Positions 52,948 to 62,165 of a DNA stretch of 64,000 bases are shown here, piece after piece. The DNA lies in contig NZ_NMUQ01000003.1 in the NCBI RefSeq assembly GCF_002233675.1, positions 246,010 through 310,009 of the forward strand, read 5' to 3'. Position numbers and translations under genes: made by a program. Position 1 is the stretch's first letter. Each line of letters begins with the position of its first letter. The DNA is from Paenibacillus herberti (GTDB lineage: Bacteria; Bacillota; Bacilli; Paenibacillales; Paenibacillaceae). The notes below the pieces were generated by a model. It saw only the letters and a list, made by a program, of their open reading frames with translations, had not been told where the DNA came from and made no database searches.

Positions 52948-53061
52948 TTATCGTTTGCGCTTATCTCGAGGTTTCGTATCAGGCATCGAAGGGATGAAGG
53001 AACTGCGCATAACGGCTCTGCGACGATCTTCGGTAGCTGCCAGCAACTGGTTCAAGTTCAT
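52948..53061 (-). CDS. Small basic peptide (37 residues) with perfect ribosome site
   Basis: ATG at 53061 is preceded by AGGAGGT at 7 bp, one of the best ribosome sites in the window. The peptide (MNLNQLLAATEDRRRAVMRS and a Lys/Arg-rich end) matches nothing I know. With the terminator at 52624 it supports a translated minus-strand message, possibly a small regulatory peptide or the intact start of a decayed gene. Confidence 0.4.
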   Translation of the reverse strand: MNLNQLLAATEDRRRAVMRSSFIPSMPDTKPRDKRKR

Positions 53062-53175
53062 CTTCCTTACCTCCTGATTAATTAATATGCCTTATTTTAA
53101 CACAGGCTTATCAGGAAAGGAACACGGTCAAGCAGCAGCAACCCAGGCTCCATCTGCGTGCTGCTCAATGCTAAA

Positions 53176-53631
53176 TCAAGCTAGATTCCGCTTAGGAGGC
53201 CCCTTGAGCGAGGTGTCGCGGGACGGATAACGCGTGCACCAGAGTACCCACCAGATGAGTAGCGGCTGTGCAGCGGCCCGCAACCATAGGGCAGTATAGG
53301 AAGCGGATTCGCTGCCGGGAGCCGGTATGCCTTTTGCGGCTGCATAGAGATTGGCAGGGAATATAAGCACCAGATACAGTGCGGTAAAAAGGCCGGTCCA
53401 GCCTCTAGTGGCTGGAATAAGGATGAGTATAGCGATAACCAGCTCCAATATAGCTGTAGCGTAGATGATTTCTAAGCGCAGAGGCACCCAGTCTGGCAGC
53501 ATTGCGGCAAATCCGTCCGGCTCACGGAAATGGTAGACGCAAGCGCTTGTCATCAGCACAGCGAACAGGATCAGACCGATCATGCGAGGCCAGGTCGTTT
53601 GAAAATAATTCAAGTCCGAGGCAGAAGTCAT
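53176..53631 (-). CDS. DoxX-like membrane protein
   Basis: A 151-residue protein with four membrane spans, started at the ATG at 53631 after AAGGAG; a longer frame to 53736 lies inside the upstream gene. MIGLILFAVLMTSACVYHF, the PDGFAAMLPDWVP loop and AILELVIAILILIPATRGW match the DoxX/YphA-like family often linked to redox metabolism. It follows the aldo-keto reductase gene by about 40 bp and is probably cotranscribed. Confidence 0.8.
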   Translation of the reverse strand: MTSASDLNYFQTTWPRMIGLILFAVLMTSACVYHFREPDGFAAMLPDWVPLRLEIIYATAILELVIAILILIPATRGWTGLFTALYLVLIFPANLYAAAKGIPAPGSESASYTALWLRAAAQPLLIWWVLWCTRYPSRDTSLKGPPKRNLA

Positions 53632-53671
53632 GGTGAGCTCTCTCCTTTGGCATGAAGGCGTGAAGGCAAAA

Positions 53672-54649
53672 TCAGATTCGGTATCTCGCGAAAGGCTCTC
53701 CATATCGGAAAGGCCGGCTAATTCGCTCAAGTTCATCCTGAATCGCGGGATCGGCAGCTAGCTCAAGGCTGCGCAGGTTCGCCTCTAGCTGACTTACACT
53801 CGTAGCTCCGGCAATAACGGATGAAACAGCAGGTTTATCCATTAGCCAGCGGATAGACAGGGCGGCGGGCTCGCAGCCGGCTTCCTCCGCCAGCTCCATC
53901 ACATCCTGTCCGAGGCCAATGACATCTCCCTTGAGAAGACGACCGAAGGAGGAGTCCTTTTCCAAGCGTGAACCCGATGGAGCATCGGCTCCGGCGGCAT
54001 ATTTTCCGGTTAGAATACCACCTGCCAGTGGAAAATATGGGATAAGCCCAATTCCCTGATCGAGGCAAAGCGGGACAAGCTCCAACTCCGGCGTGCGGTC
54101 GGCTAATGAGTAGCTTGTTTGGATCGATACGTATTTTTCTAACTGTAGCCTGTCGCTGATGCCAAGCGCCTTCATTAGCTCCCAGGCTTGATAGTTGGAG
54201 GCGCCGATGTAGCGGACTTTTCCGGAGCGCACCATGTCATCCAGCGTGCGAAGTGTTTCTTCTAGCGGCGTGTCGGGATCAAAGGTATGGATTTGATACA
54301 GATCTACATAATCGGTGCCAAGGCGGCGCAGGCTTCCTTCCAGCTCTTTCAACAGATGGCTGCGAGAAGCACCGCGGTTGCCCGGACCGTCGCCTGTCGG
54401 TAGTCCGGCTTTAGTTGTGAGGACAGCGTCCGACCTGCGTCCGGCCAAAGCTTTGCCGATAATCGTTTCGCTGCGTGTTCCTGCATAAATGTTGGCAGTA
54501 TCCATAAACGTAATGCCGCTGTCGAGCGCCGCATGGATGATGCGGATGCTTTCTTCTTCGTCCGTACGCTTGCCGAACGCATTTGTGCCGAGCCCGAGCG
54601 CCGATACATGCAGTCCGCTGCCGCCCAATTTGCGATAAGTCATGACCAT
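53672..54649 (-). CDS. Aldo/keto reductase
   Basis: A 325-residue NADPH-dependent oxidoreductase, AGGAGG 9 bp before the ATG at 54649. GITFMDTANIYAGTRSETII carries the catalytic Asp and Tyr, VLTTKAGLP the Lys, and YVDLYQIHTFD the His. The C-terminal SSVIAGATSVSQLEANL binds the cofactor. It resembles the YajO/voltage-channel-beta branch acting on small aldehydes. It forms a two-gene unit with the DoxX-like protein. Confidence 0.93.
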   Translation of the reverse strand: MVMTYRKLGGSGLHVSALGLGTNAFGKRTDEEESIRIIHAALDSGITFMDTANIYAGTRSETIIGKALAGRRSDAVLTTKAGLPTGDGPGNRGASRSHLLKELEGSLRRLGTDYVDLYQIHTFDPDTPLEETLRTLDDMVRSGKVRYIGASNYQAWELMKALGISDRLQLEKYVSIQTSYSLADRTPELELVPLCLDQGIGLIPYFPLAGGILTGKYAAGADAPSGSRLEKDSSFGRLLKGDVIGLGQDVMELAEEAGCEPAALSIRWLMDKPAVSSVIAGATSVSQLEANLRSLELAADPAIQDELERISRPFRYGEPFARYRI

Positions 54650-54742
54650 GCTGATCTTCCTCCTAGGTATTGTTCATGAATATTCCAATGGCTCCAATCC
54701 ATACTAACGCTAGGAACATCAGCCAGAAAGGTGGAGCTGTTT

Positions 54743-55612
54743 ATGTATGCCCGATTGAAAAAACGCCTGCAAAATCTGATGAGGCGAAGCCGCAGAACGG
54801 GGGCGCTGCTGGGCTGTTCGCTTGCAGCATGCGGACTCGCAGGCGCTGCGGTAATCGCTGCCGCCGCTGCGCCAGCCGCCGCGGCCAGCCAAGCTAGAAT
54901 CTCGGCAGATTCAGCCGCCGCCGCGGCCAGCCAAGCTAGAATCTCGGCAGATTCAGCCGCCGTTGCGGCAATTCCTACCGATATAACTGCCGAGCTAACC
55001 GTGGCAACTTCTGCTGTCCCAGCCGCCGTCTCGGTTGCGCAGCCCGTGGCAACTTCTGCTGTCCCAGCCGCCGTCTCGGTTGCGCCGTCCATTGTCACAG
55101 CAGCTATAGCTGCGGCGGCTCCTTTTCAGCTCGATAAGGATATCGTGCCAGAAAATGCGCAGTCTGGCGCGGCGGAGCTGGCCAAAAACGCAGACTGCGT
55201 AGTCGTCGGCCGCTTCTCGGAAGCGGACCGGATGGTTCCGACCGGTAAAAGCGCTCCGCAAGGCCGCCTCGTTAATTTTGTACAAACCTTCACCGTACGC
55301 AAACTGATCAAGGGCAACGCAGGAGGGCAAGTGACCGTCATTACAACGGGAATTGAACCCTTGCCACCGCCTTCTCAGCTGGAAGCGAACGAGCGATACC
55401 CAGGGGCGTGGGCCACTGGTCCGGATTACTTGCTCTTTTTGCGAAAGCTGGAAGGATCGGATGAGTATGCCCCACTCGGGATGCTGCAAGGCGTCTATCC
55501 CATTCAGGGAGGTCGCACAATCAGCATTGAAGGCAAAGGCTTTTCGCAGCTGAATGGCCTTCCTGAGCCCGGCTTGCAGAACATCATAAACGGATTGCTT
55601 GGACAGGAATGA
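54743..55612 (+). CDS. Secreted protein with Ala-rich repeats and a conserved C-terminal domain
   Basis: A 289-residue protein from the ATG at 54743 after AAAGGTGGAG. A basic N-terminus precedes a signal peptide (LLGCSLAACGLAGAAVIAAA). Residues about 45-115 are Ala-rich and built from two DNA duplications: a 42-bp unit (ASQARISADSAAAA twice, from 54881) and a 45-bp unit (VATSAVPAAVSVAQP twice, near 55000-55090). The C-terminal 150 residues (NADCVVVGRFSEAD, VRKLIKGNAGGQVTVITTG, DYLLFLRKLEG) are a domain common in Gram-positive secreted proteins with no known function. Confidence 0.72.
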   Translation: MYARLKKRLQNLMRRSRRTGALLGCSLAACGLAGAAVIAAAAAPAAAASQARISADSAAAAASQARISADSAAVAAIPTDITAELTVATSAVPAAVSVAQPVATSAVPAAVSVAPSIVTAAIAAAAPFQLDKDIVPENAQSGAAELAKNADCVVVGRFSEADRMVPTGKSAPQGRLVNFVQTFTVRKLIKGNAGGQVTVITTGIEPLPPPSQLEANERYPGAWATGPDYLLFLRKLEGSDEYAPLGMLQGVYPIQGGRTISIEGKGFSQLNGLPEPGLQNIINGLLGQE

Positions 55613-55908
55613 TGCCTTCTGGGACCGCAATCGCAACCGCAACCTGTATGAACAGCAGCCCATGGGCAGAAACAAGCATGTACCAGTAGCTCGTCAGCCA
55701 GAAACAACCATGCTCTAAATAGTCGCAAGCCAACAACGGGAATGTTCCAGTAGCCAGCGTGGAGTAAGCAGGAGGCCAATTCTGGCCGAAGCCAGAATAG
55801 GAATCGGCAAGGAACGGGCAGCTGCTTCCCGTCTGGACGGGACGGTTTTGCCAACGATTATACCATAACTGTCCGCCTGAGGCGTGCCGCTGCGAGCAGT
55901 TGGAGTGC

Positions 55909-57402
55909 TCAGGCTTTTGTTCGGACGGGAGCAGGGAGGCGGTTCGCTAGCCGGAAAAATGGCATAGCCGATGCGCTGTCCCTCGGAGATGCCGAGCCGA
56001 AGCGCGGTTGCAGCATGCCGAAGGAGGAAATTGTGGTATCCGGCGGGAGAAGTAAGGTTACATGCCCGTCAGGTAAAGCCTGTGCGACGCCTTGAGCTGC
56101 GTCATACTCGCAGCCGGAAGCACCGGATACGAGCAATAGACGCTGACCCTGTTGCAGCCGGAGCGATTGTAAAAGAGGAAGCAAGCCCGGCTGCTCCCGC
56201 CTGGCAAGCAAAACAGTTCCGGGGAAGCGGCGAACCGGAGCTGAATTTGCTTTTATTGCTGCTGGGCTTGTATTTATTACAGCTGGATTGGCATTTATCG
56301 CTGCTGGCAGCGATTTTGAAACAGCATATGCCTTGAATACTGCGACGTTTTTTTTTGGCTCGATCAGGGAGTTTGAAATAGAAGCTTCCCGACTTTTCTT
56401 GAGTTCACTAGCGCTTGCAGCGACGGGAATTGACAAGCCACGAGCTTCCCAGCGGGCGATGAGAGCGGTCAGGAACAGGCGGATGTCGCTTTGTATCCAT
56501 AACATATTCGGATTGCCGGGTGGTAAAACGCGGATGTCTACGCAAGCGCCGGCCGTTTGGTAGGGGAGCTGTTCGCAGCCGAGGGTGAGCACGTAATCGA
56601 CTGTTCGGGCATTCGGAGCATTGGGAAATAACAGGCCAATGCTCTGCCTGTCATCTGTCGGAAGTGTATCAAGTCCTCCTGGTGTAGCTGCTGTCGGGAT
56701 GCCGGTGAGTCGCATCAGCTGCTTCAACTCGGCGGAGGCACCAGAATGGCGGACACCGCCGCCAACTACAAGAAGCGGGCATTTGGCTCGGTATAGGCCG
56801 TTCATAATTCGGTCTAGCTCTATGTCGTGGATCGGAGGTTCGGAATCGAGCAGTTGAAAAAAGTCTTCACTCTCCTCATATCCACCGAAGGAGGAAGCAA
56901 GCTGCAAGTTGCGGCAAACAAGTGGTGGTGAGAGCTCGACGAGCACAGGCCCTCGGCGCCCGCCTCCGGCTGCGAGATAATAGGCCTTCTCGAGCTGGAG
57001 CAGGTTGGCCGCTTCTTCATCCAGCGCTGTGGTCCATTTGAAGGGGCAACTGCTTTGGCGGACTGTCGCAGTGGAATCGGCTTTGCCGTGGCTTGCGCTT
57101 GGTTTGATAAGTAGCAGCGGGAGGCTGGATAAGGCAAAGCCTTCTACGGCGCTGATCTCAGAGGGGGATAGCTCAGCGCTTGTCCCGATTGCTGCCGAGG
57201 GTACGCCGTCGGAAGCGAGCGCGTAACCCTCAGCGGCGCTGAGGGCCGCGAGTAGACTGGATCTTCCGTGAACGGAAATTCCAGCTTTGCGAGCGGTTGC
57301 GATAAGGGAGCAACCCAATGGTGTTTCTGATGTGCGGTCGTAAAATAGTTGCCTCAGCCCTTTGGCTGCCCATACTGTCATGATGCTGTCCGACCCATTC
57401 AT
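55909..57402 (-). CDS. Thiamine-diphosphate enzyme-like protein lacking the catalytic domain
   Basis: A 497-residue protein from the ATG at 57402 after AGGAAGGAAAG. Residues about 10-170 look like the pyrimidine-binding domain of acetolactate-synthase-like enzymes (AALSAAEGYALASDGVPSAA), and 190-330 like the middle domain (CPLLVVGGGVRHSGASAELK, LTGIPTAATPGGLDTLP). The C-terminal third is short, includes a Pro/Ala/Asn repeat (NANPAVINTSPAAIKANSA) and lacks the GDG-to-NN thiamine motif. The activating Glu of the first domain also seems absent (HGRSSLLAAL). It is probably not an active TPP enzyme. Confidence 0.6.
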   Translation of the reverse strand: MNGSDSIMTVWAAKGLRQLFYDRTSETPLGCSLIATARKAGISVHGRSSLLAALSAAEGYALASDGVPSAAIGTSAELSPSEISAVEGFALSSLPLLLIKPSASHGKADSTATVRQSSCPFKWTTALDEEAANLLQLEKAYYLAAGGGRRGPVLVELSPPLVCRNLQLASSFGGYEESEDFFQLLDSEPPIHDIELDRIMNGLYRAKCPLLVVGGGVRHSGASAELKQLMRLTGIPTAATPGGLDTLPTDDRQSIGLLFPNAPNARTVDYVLTLGCEQLPYQTAGACVDIRVLPPGNPNMLWIQSDIRLFLTALIARWEARGLSIPVAASASELKKSREASISNSLIEPKKNVAVFKAYAVSKSLPAAINANPAVINTSPAAIKANSAPVRRFPGTVLLARREQPGLLPLLQSLRLQQGQRLLLVSGASGCEYDAAQGVAQALPDGHVTLLLPPDTTISSFGMLQPRFGSASPRDSASAMPFFRLANRLPAPVRTKA

Positions 57403-57613
57403 TGGCTGCTTTCCTTCCTTTCGCTTGAAAACTTCGCGGCGGCATTGCGCTTCAGGCGCGACCGGCAACTGGAAGCGGCCTTTAGACTTCTATTTGTTAC
57501 CATATGAAGCGGTCAGCGGGTTGGAAAGGGACATCCGGCGGGGCTGGAAAAAGAAGGGCGGCGGAGAAAGTGGTGGTGCCTCGGCAAAGCGGAGAAAGCG
57601 GCGCAGTAGGCTA

Positions 57614-57781
57614 GTGAAATCCCTCTCGCCAAGGCGATGATAGCGGCGTTTCCAGCAAGTTAAAGCCCCTAAGTCAAGGCGGCAAAGTGACGCTGCAGGC
57701 AAAAAAAAGCCCCTTCGCCAAAGTGGTGAAAGCGTTGCAGTATGGCAAAAAAAAGCCCCTTCACCAAAGTGGCGAAAGGGG
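57614..57781. repeat. Degenerate 45-bp repeat ending in a terminator
   Basis: The segment GGCAAAAAAAAGCCCCTT followed by CGCCAAAGTGG or CACCAAAGTGG occurs at 57698 and 57743, 45 bp apart. More decayed copies appear near 57660 (AAAGCCCCTAAGTCAAGG) and 57614 (GAAATCCCTCTCGCCAAGG). Each copy carries one arm of the terminator structure. Confidence 0.75.
57746..57781 (-). terminator. Terminator of the degenerate secreted protein gene
   Basis: GCCCCTTTCGCCACTTTGGT pairs with its near-complement and the minus strand continues with TTTTTTTT, just after the stop at 57788. It is the freshest copy of the 45-bp repeat. Confidence 0.85.
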
Positions 57782-57787
57782 CAGGCT

Positions 57788-59689
57788 TTACCAGGTGCGC
57801 GGACCGATCAGGTCGGTCACGGTTGTTGTTTTGGGATATGACTTCGTAAGTCCCATGCCGCTGCGGGCCTGGGTACGAATAGCCGTAAGATTCGAGCTTG
57901 AGTAGAAGAACAGCATCTTCTCGTCCCTGCGGTCAGCAGGCTTCACCGGCTTGTCGTACAGTACAAAGGCTGCCCAGGCATCGGCGATATCCTCCTGTAC
58001 CTGATAGGCGCTTGCTTCGCGGAAGAACAGCTTCGTATATAACGTTGTCATCGGTTTGCCAGCGCGGGCCGCCGATATAACCTCTGGCGTCCAGAACTTG
58101 GTATAAAATCGGGTCATGAGCGAGTTCTTGTGGTAATAGGCCCACTGGCTGCTGCCGGCGGCTGGACCGGCGAATGCGGAACCGAGCATCCCTCCGCCGC
58201 CATCTAGTCCACTGGATGCGCTGCCGATATGGTCGAGCTCCGCTCCAGCCGGACCTTGCTGGGTGACAAGCTTGCCAAGCTCGCGAACGAGCGCCCAGCG
58301 TGTCTTTTCCTTCGCAGTTGGAGTGAGGTCGGAGGGATCGATTACGAGCCTGACCTGACCTTTGCCGAGTGTCTCGACACGGGAGATTCCGCCGCGATGA
58401 ACTTCAAGCCGTAGCTGCTTCACCAGTGACAGATAGGACTTTGGATAGATCAAGCGTACCTGCTTCCAAAGCTGATCGGCGGCAGTTTGCTGCGCGGATG
58501 TCATCGCATAACCCGTTTCTTTGCGAGCCTTCAGTAATCCATCAACCGTGATGTCATAGAGGCCGACGGAAAAAGAAGAGCCATAGATCTCGCCGCTCTT
58601 CACGCCGATGCGGCTCAGCTCGGTTGCGGAGAGCGCTTCGATAGAATCGAGAATTTCCTCATGAGTGGCTAACATCTCAGTGTAGCGTCCCTGCTCGTAC
58701 TGCTGGAAGGCGAGGTTAGCCTTTTCTTCTAGACGGTTGTAAGTCGATGCGGACAAAATGGGCTTCGCTTTCGAGAGAAAACCCGTTATGCCCTTAAAGT
58801 AAGTCGTTGCGTGCATCGTCGAGCCTGCATTCGAGCCGGAACCACCGGCGTTGCCGTTGCTGGACCCGGAACCTGAGCCTGAGCCGGCATTACCATTACT
58901 GGAACCCGAACCGCTGCCGGCGTTACCATTACTGGAGCCTGAGCCGCCGCCAACGTTACCGTTGCCCGTCCCAGCATTCCCGCCGTCTCCTGCGGAGCCT
59001 CCCGTCATACGGCGGGCTCCCGCATAACGCTCCTGCCAATAAGGCGAGCTGAGTGCGGACAGCTTCACGCCGTCCACTGTGGCAGCCGCGAACTCGCGGT
59101 TGCCGATGTAGATACCAGCAAAGCTGACAGAGCCGTTATTATGGAAAAAGACGGCGTCGCCAGGGAGCAGCAGGCTCTGTCCGCCAACTGGCGAACCGCT
59201 CTTGAACTGTTCCGCTATCGTGCGGGGCAGTTCAATCTCCGCGGCGGAATTGCGGTAAATATAATAGAGGAAGCCGGAAGCATCCAAACCTGCTGGAGAG
59301 CTTCCGCCATATTTATATGGCGTGCCGAGATAGTCGAGCGCGTAATCGGCGATTGCTCCTCCGAGCGCTTGCAAGCTAAGCGGTCCCTTTTCGGAGATGG
59401 GGGAGTCGGATTCGGCTGACAGAATGCTTACGTTTCCGTCTGTTGTTTTCCCCGCCGACGAATCGGCAGTACCGCCGCCCGTTGCGGCTGGAGCTATTGT
59501 TGATGGGGCCATGCCCGCCAGTATGCGGGCTGTATCGGCATCGGCATAGGGAGCGGATGAAGCGCCGTGAGCGTCCGGTCCTGGAATGTTTTTTGCTCCT
59601 GATGAAAGTCTTGAGGGCTCCGCATAAACGGTTCCTCCTGCTGCTGCAAGCATGGCAAAAGCGGTTCCGGTCCATATCAAACGTCGCAT
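57788..59689 (-). CDS. Secreted NlpC/P60-like protein with both catalytic motifs lost
   Basis: A 633-residue secreted protein, AGGAG 7 bp upstream. Signal peptide to AYA/E near residue 24. Residues about 105-225 follow the NlpC/P60 fold (YALDYLGTPYKYGGSSPAG), but the catalytic Cys is Ala (GLDASGFLYYIY for GxDCSGF) and the His position reads SFAGIYIGN. A Gly/Ser/Asn linker (230-295) precedes a helical part. The C-terminal region resembles a zinc metallopeptidase with HExxH replaced by RELGK (WALVRELGKLVTQQ), while the later AEDFAESFA-like helix survives as QEDIADAWAAF. The frame is intact over 1.9 kb, so a structural or binding role is likely. Confidence 0.75.
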   Translation of the reverse strand: MRRLIWTGTAFAMLAAAGGTVYAEPSRLSSGAKNIPGPDAHGASSAPYADADTARILAGMAPSTIAPAATGGGTADSSAGKTTDGNVSILSAESDSPISEKGPLSLQALGGAIADYALDYLGTPYKYGGSSPAGLDASGFLYYIYRNSAAEIELPRTIAEQFKSGSPVGGQSLLLPGDAVFFHNNGSVSFAGIYIGNREFAAATVDGVKLSALSSPYWQERYAGARRMTGGSAGDGGNAGTGNGNVGGGSGSSNGNAGSGSGSSNGNAGSGSGSGSSNGNAGGSGSNAGSTMHATTYFKGITGFLSKAKPILSASTYNRLEEKANLAFQQYEQGRYTEMLATHEEILDSIEALSATELSRIGVKSGEIYGSSFSVGLYDITVDGLLKARKETGYAMTSAQQTAADQLWKQVRLIYPKSYLSLVKQLRLEVHRGGISRVETLGKGQVRLVIDPSDLTPTAKEKTRWALVRELGKLVTQQGPAGAELDHIGSASSGLDGGGGMLGSAFAGPAAGSSQWAYYHKNSLMTRFYTKFWTPEVISAARAGKPMTTLYTKLFFREASAYQVQEDIADAWAAFVLYDKPVKPADRRDEKMLFFYSSSNLTAIRTQARSGMGLTKSYPKTTTVTDLIGPRTW

Positions 59690-60093
59690 GATCTCACTCC
59701 TGGTCCTAGTCTAGGTGCAATTGAATAGGCAAAATTCGCCAAAGTCTCCCGTATTATAACAGGATAATAGTTAGTGTTAATCGGACTTGCGACACATGAA
59801 ATCTTTTATATCGATTTAATTCAATCAGCATCTAAAGTCCTTTATCTCGTCTTTAAAATAAATCCACGACCTTTCTTTCCTAAGATAATAGAAGTTTAAT
59901 GGAAAAACTGAGTCTATAGGAGTGGGACTTGCGACATATTGGCGCAAAAAAGCGAGACAGAATTACATGGAAAAACAGTTCCAGCGATGGCGGATTAGGT
60001 TATAATGGTGGAATACATAGGCCCGTCTCTTCCTTGCCGGATTTTCTTGGCTTGGAGGGATTGACAGGCCGCAGGAGGAGGTAAGACTGCAGC
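59690..60093. other. Intergenic region upstream of potA
   Basis: About 400 bp between divergent genes, AT-rich in the first half, expected to hold both promoters. I see no riboswitch or convincing operator. Confidence 0.5.
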
Positions 60094-61362
60094 ATGAATC
60101 AGGTACCGGTCATTTCATTCCGGGGAGTAACCAAGCAATTTGAAGACGGGGTTCCCGTGTTGAATGATGTCTCTTTCGACATTGAGCGAGGCAAATTCTA
60201 CACGCTTCTGGGCCCGTCAGGCTGCGGCAAAACGACCATTCTCCGGCTCATCGCCGGATTCATGGAGCCGACAAGCGGAGAAATTCGCATGGACGGCAAG
60301 CTTATTAATGACGTTCCCGCCAATAAGCGGCAGGTCAATACGGTTTTTCAGGACTACGCGCTGTTCCCGCATCTGAACGTTTTTGATAATGTTGCCTTCG
60401 GCCTGCGCATCCGCAAGCTCAAAAAGGACGATATCGAAAGAAAGGTCAAGGAAGCACTGCGCTTTGTCAATTTAGAGGGTTATGAAAAGCGGGAGATCCG
60501 CGAGATGTCCGGCGGCCAGCGCCAGCGCGTAGCGATCGCCAGGGCGATCGTCAACGAGCCGAAGCTGCTGCTGCTCGACGAACCGCTGTCAGCGCTTGAC
60601 CTCAAGCTGCGCACGGAGATGCAATACGAGCTCAGAGAGCTGCAGCGGCGGCTTGGTATTACGTTTATTTTTGTTACGCATGATCAGGAAGAAGCTCTCG
60701 CCATGTCGGACGAGATTTTCGTGCTCAACAGGGGCAACATCGAGCAGAGCGGAACACCGACGGATATTTACGATGAGCCGATCAACCGCTTTGTGGCGGA
60801 CTTTATCGGGGAGTCGAATATTGTGCCTGGGCGGATGCTGGAAGACTTCCGCGTGGAATTCGCGGGCAAGGCGTTTGAATGCGTGGACGGAGGGCTGCGG
60901 CGAGGGGAGCCGGTTGAGGTTGTACTGCGTCCCGAGGATTTGCAGATCACTCCTGCGGGAGCTGGCAAGCTTTCGGCAACGGTGGACACACAGTTGTTCC
61001 GCGGCGTTCATTACGAGATCATTTGCATGGATGACGCTGGCAACGAGTGGATGGTCCATTCGACGCGCAAAGCGATCGTAGGCGAAGTCATCGGCTTGGA
61101 CTTCGACTCAGAGGCGATTCACGTCATGCGCTTTGGTGAGTCCGAAGAGGACTTTGACCGCCGTCTGGAGGCGTACGGGGAACTGGACGAGGAAGAGGAG
61201 CTGGATACAAATAGTTCCATTTCCCAGGGGGCCAGCACGGCCCGAGTTCAGACAACCGATCTAGGCGCGGCCGGAGCTGCGAAGGAGCCATCCCGCAGTG
61301 ACAGCGGGCCGATGACTGGACCGTCTTCCGCTCAGACGGGCCGGCCGGGAGGGAATAGCTAG
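60094..61362 (+). CDS. potA: Spermidine/putrescine ABC transporter ATP-binding protein
   Basis: A 422-residue ATPase of the polyamine importer. Walker [10 protein letters not shown] (residues 40-48), signature [15 protein letters not shown] (about 138), Walker [13 protein letters not shown] and switch [12 protein letters not shown] are intact. A C-terminal TOBE regulatory domain follows. The last 55 residues (from about [12 protein letters not shown]) are an unusual disordered tail rich in Ser, Gly and Ala. Its stop overlaps the potB start by one base. Confidence 0.95.
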   Translation: MNQVPVISFRGVTKQFEDGVPVLNDVSFDIERGKFYTLLGPSGCGKTTILRLIAGFMEPTSGEIRMDGKLINDVPANKRQVNTVFQDYALFPHLNVFDNVAFGLRIRKLKKDDIERKVKEALRFVNLEGYEKREIREMSGGQRQRVAIARAIVNEPKLLLLDEPLSALDLKLRTEMQYELRELQRRLGITFIFVTHDQEEALAMSDEIFVLNRGNIEQSGTPTDIYDEPINRFVADFIGESNIVPGRMLEDFRVEFAGKAFECVDGGLRRGEPVEVVLRPEDLQITPAGAGKLSATVDTQLFRGVHYEIICMDDAGNEWMVHSTRKAIVGEVIGLDFDSEAIHVMRFGESEEDFDRRLEAYGELDEEEELDTNSSISQGASTARVQTTDLGAAGAAKEPSRSDSGPMTGPSSAQTGRPGGNS

Positions 61363-62165
61363 TGCCCGTTCGGAGCCGCAACTTTTTCCTCGTACCCTAT
61401 ATGCTGTGGATCATCCTGTTCGTGGCGGCGCCGATCGCGCTGATTGCGTACCGGTCGTTCTTCGACGTCGAGGGCTCATTGACGCTGGACAACTACGCGC
61501 GCTTCTTCACGCCGGTTTACTTGCGGATGACGTTCAGCTCGTTTTGGTACGCTTTTCTAATCACATTGTTCTCCCTTTTGATTGCCTATCCGGCGGCTTG
61601 GCTGTTGACGCGGACAAAACATAAACAGTTATGGCTGCTGCTCATCATTTTGCCGACCTGGATCAATTTGCTGCTCAAAGTGTACGCGTTTCTCGGCATT
61701 TTTGGCACATACGGTGCGATCAACAAGTTTTTGGAATGGATCGGCATCGGCACACAGCAAATTCTGTTCACCGACTTCAGCTTTGTGTTTGTGTCGGTTT
61801 ATATTTTCATTCCGTTCATGATCCTGCCGATCTTCAACGCGCTTGAGGAGCTGAATCCATCGCTCGTGTTCGCTGCGCGCGATCTCGGTGCTTCCGCGTG
61901 GACGACGTTCCGCAGAGTTGTGTTCCCGCTGACGCTTGATGGTGTAAAAGCGGGCTGCCAGGCGGTGTTCATCCCCGCGCTGTCGCTGTTCATGATTACG
62001 CGGCTCGTCGCCGGCAACCGGGTTATTACGCTCGGCACGGCGATCGAGCAGCATTTTCTCGTGACGCAGGACTGGGGCATGGGCTCGACAATTGCCGTGT
62101 TCCTGATCATCGTCATGGTGCTGATCATGTTTGCAGCCGGACAGAGAAAGGCGGGATCTAGATGA
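61362..62165 (+). CDS. potB: Spermidine/putrescine ABC transporter permease
   Basis: A 267-residue permease from GTG 61362, 8 bp after GGAGGG and overlapping the potA stop. Six membrane spans. The EAA loop reads LVFAARDLGASAWTTFRRVV. The N-terminal LVPYMLWIILFVAAPIALIA is typical of PotB. Its end overlaps the potC start by 4 bp. Confidence 0.94.
   Translation: MPVRSRNFFLVPYMLWIILFVAAPIALIAYRSFFDVEGSLTLDNYARFFTPVYLRMTFSSFWYAFLITLFSLLIAYPAAWLLTRTKHKQLWLLLIILPTWINLLLKVYAFLGIFGTYGAINKFLEWIGIGTQQILFTDFSFVFVSVYIFIPFMILPIFNALEELNPSLVFAARDLGASAWTTFRRVVFPLTLDGVKAGCQAVFIPALSLFMITRLVAGNRVITLGTAIEQHFLVTQDWGMGSTIAVFLIIVMVLIMFAAGQRKAGSR

Larger units (their letters stand above)
52559..53175. other. Region without a long gene; possible minus-strand transcript of tiny ORFs
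   Basis: About 600 bp. It holds a minus-strand terminator (52624-52655) and three short minus-strand frames, listed separately. The terminator orientation and one excellent ribosome site argue that a short minus-strand transcript is real. I see no known RNA family. Confidence 0.5.
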
